A stretch of DNA of 55,118 bases, taken from NCBI GenBank assembly GCA_038230415.1, contig JBBRNH010000031.1, positions 1 to 55,118 on the forward strand. The letters are read 5' to 3'. Made by a program: the position numbers and the translations under genes. This stretch comes from JBBRNH01 sp038230415 (GTDB lineage Bacteria > Bacteroidota > Bacteroidia > Cytophagales > Spirosomataceae). Numbering within the stretch: the first letter of the stretch is position 1; each line of letters begins with the position of its first letter. Shown in pieces: positions 35,924 to 44,082 of this stretch. Under the pieces are notes generated by a model, which was given only the letters and a program-made list of their open reading frames with translations, was not told the origin of the DNA and searched no databases.

Positions 35924-36808
35924 TCAAAGTCGGCTCAACGATTTGTCAATGTCCTGCAATCGCTCCGTGACCAACTGTTGCAGGGCGTAGTTACTGCGGG
36001 CCTTCTGATTGATCACCAGGAAGTTCTGTTTGGCAACGGTATAAAGCTGCTTGCGTTTCTGGGATTCGTTGTAGGCTTCGAGCATATCGGCTTTGGCTTT
36101 GGTGCAGTTGGCTTCGCAGTATTTGATCTGCCATTTCAGGTTCTCGACTTCGGGGCTGGGCTTGCCGCCCCCGCCACCCCCTCCTCCGCCCCCGGCACCC
36201 CCGCCCGCGGCAGCCATCGCCTGCATCTGAACGGCCTGCTGTTTTTGCGCGGCCATTGCCATATTCACCTGATTCTGAAGGGTTTGGTTCTGCATACCGA
36301 GCTGTTGTTTTTCGGATTCGAGTTGCTGAATCCGGCCCGCTTCGTTTTTGGCTCCCTGCATCACCTGCAGGTTGGCTAAGTTGATGGACCGTTCGGTATG
36401 CACCCGGTCGAGATACGCGCAGGCACTGAGCCGCATCTGGTGCAGGGTGGCTAAGGGCGTGAATTTTTTGTCGTTCCGCAGCGCATCGATCTCGTTGCGA
36501 AAGGTGGTGTTCTGCTGGTTGGCTTTGCCGAGGTAATTAGCCCAGTTGGCGGCCATGCTCGGCCCCGAACTCGTGGGTTTCTCGTCTTTGTCCATCGTCG
36601 CCATCTCGTCAATCCGAAGCCGGAGTTTTTCCATCCGGTCTTTGAGGGCGTTTTGGGCGGCCACCGTTTTGGAGTTTCCTCCGCCACCTTTGGCGTAGTT
36701 GCGGCCCAGCCAGAAGGCCAGAAACGTGGGCAAAATGAGGACGATGATATAAACGGCGATGAAACTCAGCAGCGATCCGTTGCGCTCGGCTTTGTTTAGG
36801 GGTTCCAT
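35924..36808 (-). CDS. tssO: T6SS transmembrane protein TssO (subtype iii)
   Basis: A 294-residue single-pass protein. The opening MEPLNKAERNGSLLSF followed by a membrane helix (about 14-34) is a TssO hallmark. The rest is mainly helical and partly coiled-coil (EKLRLRIDEMATMDKDE, and QQLGMQNQTLQNQVNM), with a polyglycine tract at about 203-216 before the last helix. TssO is usually shorter (about 160-200 residues), so the polyglycine part and the tail are an extension. With TssN it forms part of the envelope complex that replaces TssJLM. It is downstream of tssK on the minus strand. Confidence 0.75.
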   Translation of the reverse strand: MEPLNKAERNGSLLSFIAVYIIVLILPTFLAFWLGRNYAKGGGGNSKTVAAQNALKDRMEKLRLRIDEMATMDKDEKPTSSGPSMAANWANYLGKANQQNTTFRNEIDALRNDKKFTPLATLHQMRLSACAYLDRVHTERSINLANLQVMQGAKNEAGRIQQLESEKQQLGMQNQTLQNQVNMAMAAQKQQAVQMQAMAAAGGGAGGGGGGGGGGKPSPEVENLKWQIKYCEANCTKAKADMLEAYNESQKRKQLYTVAKQNFLVINQKARSNYALQQLVTERLQDIDKSLSRL

Positions 36809-36893
36809 GATGCGAAGGAAAACAGGGAAAGTTGGTTAGTAAATTTATGTAAGAAAAAAGGGTTCACGCTAAACGTTTCAAGAGAAAAGAAGC

Positions 36894-36970
36894 TCACGCA
36901 AAGACGCGGAGCCGCAAAGAATTAATAAAAACAGGCTCAAAATCCGTTGCGGCTCTGCGTCTTTGCGTGA
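36894..36970. repeat. Inverted repeat between tssO and tssK
   Basis: Arms 36894-36917 and 36947-36970 pair at 23 of 24 positions, with a 29-nt AT-rich loop. It lies 6 bp beyond the tssK stop and could end the tssK transcript or regulate passage into tssO. Confidence 0.8.
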
Positions 36971-36975
36971 ACCCC

Positions 36976-38247
36976 TCACTCGGCCCGGAAACTGAAACTG
37001 CTGCGGATCGGTGGCGTAATGAGGTCTTCTTTGATCGCATCGCGCTCGTCGGTCGGGCGCGAATCGTCGAGGACACCGCGTTGCTGGGGCGTTTGACCGA
37101 TGTATTCAAGCTCGGTCATTTTGTGGGTAATCCGGGCGATGTTCTCCCAGAACTGCATCACCAATTCTAAGTGGGGCCGGATGTCAGAATGGTTATAGGG
37201 CCGGTTGATCACCGCGTCGAAACCCGTGGTCAGGCGGTTGGGCGAAATATCGGTCCATTTCTGGAAATAATCCAGCACCACATCTTTCCCGAATTTTACG
37301 CTGCCGCGTAACTCTTTGTCATTCACGCAGTTGAGCGACGTTTTGGCCCGGCGCGTTGCCAGCGCAATGGTCTTCAGCAGCGCGTGGGGCGGTTGTTCTT
37401 TGCCGTTATAATGCAAGTGATTCAGCACATCGTCTAAGGCGTTGGCGAGTTGCGTGACCCAGTTCAGAATCAGCTCGGCCAGCGGGCCGGCTTTGCGGGC
37501 CAGGTCGGAGCCGCGTTTTTCGCAGACTTTATCGGCAATCTTAAACGAATCGCTCTGCACCTCGGCCAGCAGCTTGCTCATCCGGTCGGCCCAGGCCGTG
37601 AGCCGCACGTGGCTGCCGATGGCGGCACAGGCCGGAATATAGGCGGCATCGTTGACGAGTTGCCCGTAGCGGCAGTTGAGTTGCCCCACCACGAGGTGAA
37701 ACGACTCGAAAGCCGCCGACGGATAGCTCGTTCTGCCCGTTTCGGCATCGCGGCTGTTGGCAACGGCTTCGTACTGGTAGCCCGGCACCACGTTGAGCCG
37801 GTAGGTGGGAACGCTGAACGGCGGGCGCGGAAACGGCTCGTTGTTGGCCGGAATGCCGTCGGGCTGGCGGACAAACAGATCAACCGACAGCACCAGCAGA
37901 AACTGCAGTTCGTCGGCCATGGGCATATTATACTTGGCGAGAATCTCGGTCAGACTGGTGGAGAGTTCGAGCTGACCGCCGATAATCTCGATCCGGCAAC
38001 CGGCCCCGGTGATGGCCCGGCAGTTGGTAAGCAGCACCCGCAGCCCCTGGTTTTGGTCGGTGACGACCTGCAGGTTAAAGTCGGGCGCGTCGGAGGGCAG
38101 CAGGCCGTAGTTGTAGTTGGTGAGACCGGCGGCTGAGGCATCGCGCAGGTGATCGCTGACGAAATGCTCAAAGTCAGAGAAATGTCGGCGGGAGATTTTC
38201 ATCCCGTCCACCCAGTTTACGGGATAATGTTCGAGTTTAGGCAGCAT
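36976..38247 (-). CDS. tssK: T6SS baseplate protein TssK
   Basis: A 423-residue TssK, the trimeric receptor-like protein that links the baseplate to the membrane complex. The start LEHYPVNWVDGMKISRRHFSDFE corresponds to the conserved WxxGM-h opening. The middle contains GQLELSTSLTEILAKYN, and the C-terminal domain YFQKWTDISPNRLTTGFDAV fits subtype iii. The gene is divergent from the FHA gene across 306 bp, which contains site C. Confidence 0.88.
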   Translation of the reverse strand: MLPKLEHYPVNWVDGMKISRRHFSDFEHFVSDHLRDASAAGLTNYNYGLLPSDAPDFNLQVVTDQNQGLRVLLTNCRAITGAGCRIEIIGGQLELSTSLTEILAKYNMPMADELQFLLVLSVDLFVRQPDGIPANNEPFPRPPFSVPTYRLNVVPGYQYEAVANSRDAETGRTSYPSAAFESFHLVVGQLNCRYGQLVNDAAYIPACAAIGSHVRLTAWADRMSKLLAEVQSDSFKIADKVCEKRGSDLARKAGPLAELILNWVTQLANALDDVLNHLHYNGKEQPPHALLKTIALATRRAKTSLNCVNDKELRGSVKFGKDVVLDYFQKWTDISPNRLTTGFDAVINRPYNHSDIRPHLELVMQFWENIARITHKMTELEYIGQTPQQRGVLDDSRPTDERDAIKEDLITPPIRSSFSFRAE

Positions 38248-38553
38248 AACCGGGCGCGGATTATGGGTGATGTACGTCAGTAAAAGGTCGGTTGCGAAAT
38301 ACGCACTTATTTTGTTACGTTCGGTGCCGGTCAGCTACCGTTTACGAAAAAACGGATGCCCGATAGCCAAAATAACGCGGCAGTTGTCAATTTTTGCAGG
38401 GAAGAAACCGGAAAGGGGCTGGCTGGTTAGTCGGTAGCCGATTCGTTCGGGGAAAACGGCGGGTGATTGACCGATAAAAAAAAAGATGGATTCGGCTCCG
38501 TAAACGCACCGAAAAAACCACTACTTTGCCAGCCCGATGCGACGCAGACCATC
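38248..38553. other. Divergent promoter region tssK / FHA gene
   Basis: This 306-bp stretch holds regulatory site C (38331-38348) and no convincing gene. A TTG-initiated extension of the FHA frame from 38467 is possible but looks non-coding (Lys-rich start, then mixed). I see no clear terminator hairpin. Confidence 0.5.
38331..38348 (+). promoter_or_regulatory. Candidate T6SS regulatory site C
   Basis: Third copy of YCANCTRCCGTTTACGAA, 84 bp from the tssK start and 206 bp from the FHA start. See the site at 20261. Confidence 0.5.
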
Positions 38554-39288
38554 ATGATTGCCACGGCTACGCCAACGATGACAACTATATTGACGATTGG
38601 ACGGGCCGGCGAAAACCAGATCGTCTTAGACAAACACGGCATCAGCCGAAAACACGCCCGGCTGACCTTTATCACCGATAATTCGGTGCTGCTCGAAGAC
38701 CTCGAATCTACCTACGGAACGGTGGTGGATGGCCGTCGCATTGACCGTACCATCATCGGCCCCGACAGCCGGATCGTGCTGGGGCAGGTGGCCCCCCTCG
38801 ACTGGCAGCAGATTCTGGCCGTGCGGCAGCCGCCCGCGCCGGTGTTCACGCCCCGGTTCACGGCCAATACGGCCGTGCCGCGCAGCAGTAGCAATGTGCC
38901 AGCCAGTGTGCCGCCCGCGCCGGTGACGGCACCAAAGCCAACACCCAAAACCGACCCGCTCGATTTTCGGGACGAGTTCCGGGAGCTGGCCCCGATTCAC
39001 GAGATGTACATGAACACCCGCGAAGCCATTCAGACCAAAGACCCCATCAAGCAGGCCTGGGTGCGGTCGGCCTGCGGGCTGATTCCGATTTTGGGCGTTC
39101 CGGTGGGGCAGTTGCTGGCCGCGCATTTTATTAACATTCCCGAAAAACTGCTTACCCTCGATAAAGAGTTCAAGCGCACTTACGTCTGCCCCAACCCCGA
39201 CTGCGGGGAGTTCCTGGGTAATGTACCTTTTACTGACTTAATCAAACGCAAACAGTGCCGCAGCTGCAAGGCTAAGTGGAGCGATTAA
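38554..39288 (+). CDS. FHA-domain protein with C-terminal zinc ribbon
   Basis: A 244-residue protein. The FHA domain (about residues 9-85) recognises phosphothreonine: IGRAGENQIVL, GISRKHARL and LEDLESTYGTVVDGRRI contain the usual GR, SxxH and NGT-like (here YGT) elements. A Pro/Ala linker follows. The C-terminus is a zinc ribbon with CxxxxC (CPNPDC) and CxxC (CRSC). The start at 38554 is preferred; ATG at 38578 is possible. In other T6SSs an FHA protein (Fha/TagH) is activated by threonine phosphorylation, so this protein may read the kinase encoded at 44083. Divergent from tssK. Confidence 0.8.
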   Translation: MIATATPTMTTILTIGRAGENQIVLDKHGISRKHARLTFITDNSVLLEDLESTYGTVVDGRRIDRTIIGPDSRIVLGQVAPLDWQQILAVRQPPAPVFTPRFTANTAVPRSSSNVPASVPPAPVTAPKPTPKTDPLDFRDEFRELAPIHEMYMNTREAIQTKDPIKQAWVRSACGLIPILGVPVGQLLAAHFINIPEKLLTLDKEFKRTYVCPNPDCGEFLGNVPFTDLIKRKQCRSCKAKWSD

Positions 39289-39326
39289 ACCTCTTAAACA
39301 AAACTGTATCCCCCAATTCTTTTTTT

Positions 39327-40490
39327 ATGGCAACTTACGACGATGCTACCCGCGTACAATCTGCCCCGCAAACGCCGGGAACACCAATCAAAACGCCCAT
39401 CAACCGCGATCAGCGCACGGCTATCGTGGCTGCCGTTGGCGGTACTGCCGCCCTCGGCGGAGCCGCCTACGCCCTGAGTCGGCTCGAAGACAGCGACAAT
39501 GACGAGCTGGCCGACAGCACCGATACCACCGACACGGCCCCGCCAACGCCCCCCGTACCCACGCCCCCGCCCGCTACGCCCCCCCCGGCTGACCCGCCGG
39601 TAGCGGTGGTGGACAACGACCTGAACGACAATGGGATTCCCGACGATCAGGAAACGAGCGGCCCCGGCGGAGCCGGTACGGATGGCTTGGGCGGTGGCGC
39701 GGGCGACGACGACACCTTCGACAAGGCCTTTGCCGAAGCCCGCGCTGCTCAGGGGCCGGGCCATGCCTTTGAGTGGCACGGCAACCTGTACAGCACCTAT
39801 TTCGAAGAAGAATGGGCCGACATGGACGGCGGAGACCGCAACGAGTTTTATGCCTCGGTCGGTATTGACCTGCCCGGTGCCGATGGTGGTGGCGGTGGCG
39901 CAGGCGGTGGTGCCGGTGCGGGCGGTGGCGGTGCTGCTCAGGCGTATGCCGCCAATGACCCGGTGGAATTCAGCAACGACGATGCCGATGCCGTAGCGAT
40001 GGTTGACAAAACCCCACCGGCGGTGGCCGACGCGGGCGTGACGGTACTTGACCCCAATGCCCCTGACCCCGACAGTACGCCCGTGGCGACCAATGCCGAC
40101 GAGACCATTATCATGCTCGACCCCAATGCGCCCGACCCCGACAGTGTACCCGTTGTTGCTAATAATGACGATCCGTCTATCTCGGTGGTGATGCTCGACG
40201 GCCACGAGATGGCCCTGATCGATACCGACCACGATAACCAGTCAGACATTATCGTTTCTGACGATAACACGGTCTTGATTGACACCGACGGTGACCATAA
40301 GTTCGACACCTCGGCGATGTACAACGCCGAAACGCATCAGTTAGAAAACGTGCAGACGCTCGATACCCAGATCGACACCGTAGCCATGAACGACCGCGCC
40401 GACGATGCCCACGTAGCCGGTAACACCCACGACATGGATATGGGTATGGACTTTAACAGCCACGCCGACGTGAGCGATTTCGCGCTCTGA
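39327..40490 (+). CDS. Acidic protein with one TM-like segment and calcium-type DxDxD loops
   Basis: A 387-residue protein that I do not recognise. Near the N-terminus is a small hydrophobic segment (31-50, AIVAAVGGTAALGGAAYAL), followed by a Pro-rich stretch (70-92), a Gly-rich stretch (184-203) and a strongly acidic tail. Three loops fit the calcium-binding DxDxDG/TSP3 pattern: DNDLNDNGIPD at 96-106, DTDHDNQSD at 299-307 and DTDGDHKFD at 319-327. A 14-residue unit, LDPNAPDPDS plus PV, occurs twice (240-253 and 264-276). A short folded part around FEWHGNLYSTYFEEEWADMD sits at 148-167. It lies between two FHA genes, so it may be a phosphorylated or exported partner; this is inference. Confidence 0.65.
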   Translation: MATYDDATRVQSAPQTPGTPIKTPINRDQRTAIVAAVGGTAALGGAAYALSRLEDSDNDELADSTDTTDTAPPTPPVPTPPPATPPPADPPVAVVDNDLNDNGIPDDQETSGPGGAGTDGLGGGAGDDDTFDKAFAEARAAQGPGHAFEWHGNLYSTYFEEEWADMDGGDRNEFYASVGIDLPGADGGGGGAGGGAGAGGGGAAQAYAANDPVEFSNDDADAVAMVDKTPPAVADAGVTVLDPNAPDPDSTPVATNADETIIMLDPNAPDPDSVPVVANNDDPSISVVMLDGHEMALIDTDHDNQSDIIVSDDNTVLIDTDGDHKFDTSAMYNAETHQLENVQTLDTQIDTVAMNDRADDAHVAGNTHDMDMGMDFNSHADVSDFAL

Positions 40491-40510
40491 GAAACGTTTC
40501 AGAGTTTTAA

Positions 40511-40564
40511 CGTTGCAACGTTGCCGAGTTAGTCAAGCGCAAGTAACCCGGCAACGGTGTAACG
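40511..40564. repeat. Inverted repeat before the second FHA gene
   Basis: Arms 40511-40531 and 40544-40564 pair at 18 of 21 positions around a 12-nt loop. It lies 20 bp after the acidic-protein stop and 23 bp before the FHA start. Confidence 0.65.
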
Positions 40565-40587
40565 GTCAACAATACAACTCCGAAACC

Positions 40588-41253
40588 ATGACTCCGCAGC
40601 AGCAGCTACGCATTGTGTGCGGCAACCCGAACTGCAAAGCCGGGTTGCTGATTCAGAACCCGCAAAAGATCAGGGAAGCCAAATGTCCGGTCTGCGGCTT
40701 CCTGAATCCCATCACGATCCCGGCCCCCGTTCCGGTGGCTTTTGCCCCGGTGGTGGGCAGCGACGGCGAGGCTCCAACGGTGATGCAGCGCACCCTGCCC
40801 ACCGAATTAGGCTGGCTGATTGTGAAAGATGAGGTGACGGCCACGCAGACATTCGTGCTTAAAAAAGGCATCAACACCATCGGAAGGCTGTCTAAAGCCC
40901 GCCCTGCCGACATTATGGTTGATACCGACGACGAGTATGTGAGCCGCCCGCACTGCACGATTGAGGTTAAAATCGGTAAGTCGGGCTTGGTTGAATACGT
41001 CTTGCAGGACGGCGTGGCCCAGCCCGACGGCACCTGGAAAAACAGCCTCAACGGAACCTACCTCAACGGGCAGGAACCCCGCCTGAGCGAGTTTGACCGG
41101 ATTTACCTCAGCGATGGCGAAACGGTGCAGATTGGCGTAACGAAATTAGTGCTGAAAAGCTACGAACTCTCGGCTACCCTGCAACAGGCATACCGGCAGG
41201 TAGAAGACATGGATTATGAGCGTACCGTAATTGGCTTCAAAACCGGGCGATAA
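40588..41253 (+). CDS. FHA-domain protein with N-terminal zinc ribbon
   Basis: A 221-residue protein. A zinc ribbon comes first (CGNPNC ... CPVC, about residues 11-37), of the same CxNPxC-x16/17-CxxC type as in the FHA protein at 38554. The FHA domain (about 95-190) has KGINTIGRLSKARPADIMV, SRPHCTIEV and NSLNGTYLNGQEPR, with the phosphothreonine-binding Arg/Ser/Asn positions intact. The C-terminus is helical and ends in RTVIGFKTGR. The start at 40588 is chosen because an earlier ATG would place the hairpin at 40511-40564 inside the gene. It probably reads the kinase/phosphatase pair downstream. Confidence 0.82.
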   Translation: MTPQQQLRIVCGNPNCKAGLLIQNPQKIREAKCPVCGFLNPITIPAPVPVAFAPVVGSDGEAPTVMQRTLPTELGWLIVKDEVTATQTFVLKKGINTIGRLSKARPADIMVDTDDEYVSRPHCTIEVKIGKSGLVEYVLQDGVAQPDGTWKNSLNGTYLNGQEPRLSEFDRIYLSDGETVQIGVTKLVLKSYELSATLQQAYRQVEDMDYERTVIGFKTGR

Positions 41254-41303
41254 GTCGCTCCGGTAGTACCCGACACTTTTTTCTTCGCAGAAACACTATC
41301 CCG

Positions 41304-43244
41304 ATGGATGTCCGCATTTCGCAACCGGTAGGCTTTTCCCAGTCGGGTAGCCGCCCCAACAACGAAGACGCTTTTTTCCCCGAACCCCAACAGGCCACCC
41401 CGCAGCAACGGTGGTTTCTGGTCTGTGATGGCGTGGGCGGTGCCGAGCGCGGTGAAGTAGCCAGTCAGATGGCCGTCGCCGGGTTCGATGCCTATTTCCG
41501 CCAGAATCCCGTTGCCGTTGCCACCGAAGCCTACATTCAGCAGGCCCTGACCACCGTGCAGGATGCCTTTGATACCTACCTGCTCGCCAACCCGCAGGCC
41601 GAAGGCATGGGAACAACCCTCACCCTGCTGTACCTCCACGAAGCCGGTGCCACCGTGGCCCATCTCGGCGACAGCCGGGTGTATTTAGTCAGGAAAGGCG
41701 AAATCAACTGGCGCACCGACGATCATTCTTACGTGAACGAACTGGTGAAAGCCGGGGTACTCAAAGCCGCCGATGCCCACCGGCACCCGCAGCGCAACGT
41801 GATTACCCGCGCCATTCAGGGGGGTGAAAAACGCGCCGAAGCCGCCGTTCAGCTCATCAATGACCTGCAAGCCGGCGACTACTTTTTTCTCTGCACCGAT
41901 GGCGTGTTGGAACGCATCAGCGACGAACTGCTCGAAAACACCCTCGGTAGTCTGAACACCGACGACGAGAAACTCCGAATGCTCTGGGGATTCTGTCACG
42001 GGCAGACCCGCGATAATTTTACGGGCTACCTGATTCCCATTGCCGCCGTCACCGGCGAGGTAGCCCCGGCATACCGGGTGGCAAAACCCGTTTATGACCG
42101 GAGTTATATCGACAGCGACAACTCGGTAACGGTTATCTCGGCACCGGCACCATCGCCAAACCCCGCCCCGGTACCACCCGTTCCGCAGCCGGTTGCCGCC
42201 CCGGTTCCGGTTCAACAGCCATTGAGCCAGGTTGCCGGGCCGGTTATGGCGGCACCGGCTCAGGCACCGGTACGCCCCGAACCGGCACTGCCACCGCCAC
42301 GTCCGTCGGCTACGCCCGCGCCGGAACCAATGCCGGTGGGTCAGGCCCGGTCACCGGCCTCAAGAGTGCTGCTCGGCGTAGCGTTGCTGTTCGGGGTTAT
42401 TGCCCTCGGCATCGGTGGTTATGTGTTCTGGCAGCGGATGCAGCAGGCCGGTCGGCAGGAAACCCGGTCCGCCAGTCCGCAGCCAGCGGTCGCGCCGGGA
42501 ACCCCGCCCGCCGAGCCGGGCAAACCCGCGCTCTCGGCCCAGCAAACGCAGGTCATCACGCAGGGCGCGCAGAAAGTCCGGCCCGATCAGGCATCTCAGG
42601 CATCTCAGGTATCGTCACAAACCGCTGCCGCTGCCACCACGACGGCTATCACCACCACAAGCCTCGCTGCCGATGGGGCAAACGTGGCAAAGGCCGTAAC
42701 GTCGGCGGGAGCCGGTTTAGCCGCTACTAAGCCCGACAAGGCAAACACCGACGGGAAGCCGGAGAAATCCAAAACCGAAAAAACGACCGAAACGGCCCTG
42801 ATAATCACGGCTACAACCGCGCCCGATGTGTTTGTCGGAAAAAAGAACGGCAAGTATGGCCTCCTGAAAAAAGACAAAAAGACCTGGCGCGTTGAGCCAC
42901 GATACGATGCCGTAGGCCCGTTTACCGTTGGCGTGGCCGCCGTGCGGCTAAACGGTAAAACCAAATACCTTACCCTCGACGGGCATCAGTACGACGAGGT
43001 GGGCAACCGCGATAAGTTAGCCTGCGACCAGGACCGGGTTCTGGTCAAAAAAGGCAACCGATACGGCTACCTTAACAAAAACGGGCAGGTCTCTATTGAT
43101 TTCCGGTACGATAACGCCGGTAACTTCACCGATGACTGCACCGCCGAAGTCAAACAGGGAAACCGCACCTTTCTGATCGACAAAGGCGGAAATGAGAAAA
43201 AAAGCAGCGAAGCCAAAAAAGCCAATCTCGACAAAGCCCAATGA
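41304..43244 (+). CDS. PP2C phosphatase with membrane anchor and periplasmic WG repeats
   Basis: A 646-residue protein. The N-terminal PP2C (PPM) Ser/Thr phosphatase (1-250) has RPNNEDAFF with Asp22, LVCDGVGGAERGE with Asp42, GTTLTLLYLHEAGATVAHLGDSR and CTDGVLERISDEL. A Pro/Ala-rich linker (about 270-350) leads to one membrane helix (about 353-376). Another linker precedes WG-type repeats (about 512-640: KKNGKYGLLKKDKKTWRVEPRYD, KKGNRYGYLNKNGQVSIDFRYD), which would be periplasmic. It should remove phosphate from targets of the kinase at 44083. The stop overlaps the caspase-like start by 4 bp, so they are translated together. Confidence 0.88.
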   Translation: MDVRISQPVGFSQSGSRPNNEDAFFPEPQQATPQQRWFLVCDGVGGAERGEVASQMAVAGFDAYFRQNPVAVATEAYIQQALTTVQDAFDTYLLANPQAEGMGTTLTLLYLHEAGATVAHLGDSRVYLVRKGEINWRTDDHSYVNELVKAGVLKAADAHRHPQRNVITRAIQGGEKRAEAAVQLINDLQAGDYFFLCTDGVLERISDELLENTLGSLNTDDEKLRMLWGFCHGQTRDNFTGYLIPIAAVTGEVAPAYRVAKPVYDRSYIDSDNSVTVISAPAPSPNPAPVPPVPQPVAAPVPVQQPLSQVAGPVMAAPAQAPVRPEPALPPPRPSATPAPEPMPVGQARSPASRVLLGVALLFGVIALGIGGYVFWQRMQQAGRQETRSASPQPAVAPGTPPAEPGKPALSAQQTQVITQGAQKVRPDQASQASQVSSQTAAAATTTAITTTSLAADGANVAKAVTSAGAGLAATKPDKANTDGKPEKSKTEKTTETALIITATTAPDVFVGKKNGKYGLLKKDKKTWRVEPRYDAVGPFTVGVAAVRLNGKTKYLTLDGHQYDEVGNRDKLACDQDRVLVKKGNRYGYLNKNGQVSIDFRYDNAGNFTDDCTAEVKQGNRTFLIDKGGNEKKSSEAKKANLDKAQ

Positions 43245-44029
43245 GTAGTCGCCCGCTTTGCCTGACGGTTTTACTGCTGTTCTGCCTGTGCAAATTGGGG
43301 GTTGCCCAGCGCACCTTCGCCGTAATCGTTGGCGTGTCTGATTACTTAGTGGGGCAGCCGGGTAAGGGTGATCTGCAATTTTCGGACGACGATGCCCGGA
43401 GTTTTCACGCCCTGCTCCGCAGCGCAGCCGGGGGCAGTGTGCCAGAAGAAAACATCCGGGTATTGATTGATAAACGGGCCACCCGCGATAATGTCCTGCA
43501 GGCGTTGACTATTTTTGGGCAGGCTACCCGGAATGACCGGGTAATTTTCTATTTTTCGGGGCATGGCGAACGCGGTATGTTTTTGCCCTACGATTACGGC
43601 ACCAACCGAACCGCTACGCTGTGGCACGATGATATCAAAGCCGCGTTTTTGCGCTCGCAGGCCGGTACCAAGTTTTTGCTGGCCGATGCCTGCATGGCCG
43701 GCACGATGAAAAAACGCAACGCACAGCCGCATCCGGTGGTGGCGGCCAACAGCCCCCTGCACAACCCGGACAGTAAGGTTATCATCATTTTATCGTCGCA
43801 GGATAGAGAATATTCGCGCGAAACCGCCGATCTGAAACAGGGAGCCTTCACCTTTTATTTAGTCGAAGGAGCCAAAGGAGCCGCCGATAAGAATACCGAT
43901 GGGGTGGTGACGATCAAAGAATTAGCCAGTTACGTAGACCATGAGGTGCGAAAAAAAACCAGAAACCAGCAGATACCCCGCGTCATCGGGCGGTTTGATG
44001 AAAATATGCCTTTTACGGCGGTTCGGTAG
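43241..44029 (+). CDS. Secreted caspase-like (C14) protein
   Basis: A 262-residue caspase/metacaspase fold protein with an N-terminal signal peptide (about 1-22). The catalytic dyad is intact: His108 in YFSGHGER and Cys151 in LLADACMAGTM. The acidic DDDARSFHALL element after the first strand is also standard. It ends in REYSRETADLKQGAFTFYLVEGAKG, typical of C14 proteins. The signal peptide implies a periplasmic or surface role, unusual for caspase homologues with a defence role in the cytosol. It overlaps the PP2C gene and precedes the kinase gene by 53 bp. It may process T6SS or envelope components; its substrates are unknown. Confidence 0.85.
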   Translation: MSSRPLCLTVLLLFCLCKLGVAQRTFAVIVGVSDYLVGQPGKGDLQFSDDDARSFHALLRSAAGGSVPEENIRVLIDKRATRDNVLQALTIFGQATRNDRVIFYFSGHGERGMFLPYDYGTNRTATLWHDDIKAAFLRSQAGTKFLLADACMAGTMKKRNAQPHPVVAANSPLHNPDSKVIIILSSQDREYSRETADLKQGAFTFYLVEGAKGAADKNTDGVVTIKELASYVDHEVRKKTRNQQIPRVIGRFDENMPFTAVR

Positions 44030-44082
44030 TCAGTACCGGGCCGAACGAATCAATGTTCCACCACCCTTAACGAAGCGAGGCC

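Noticed and set aside
20381..38247. Phage tail or extracellular contractile injection system
   Set aside because: TssK, TssN, TssO, TssF/TssG, Hcp and ClpV together define a T6SS. Tape-measure protein, tail-fibre genes and the AAA ATPase of extracellular systems are not seen.
38467..38553. TTG-initiated N-terminal extension of the first FHA protein
   Set aside because: The segment is Lys-rich without similarity to a fold, and ATG codons directly precede the FHA domain.
43241..44029. Caspase as part of a CBASS- or gasdermin-like defence system
   Set aside because: It has a signal peptide, and no cyclase, gasdermin-like or TIR gene lies nearby. The partners are a phosphatase and a kinase.
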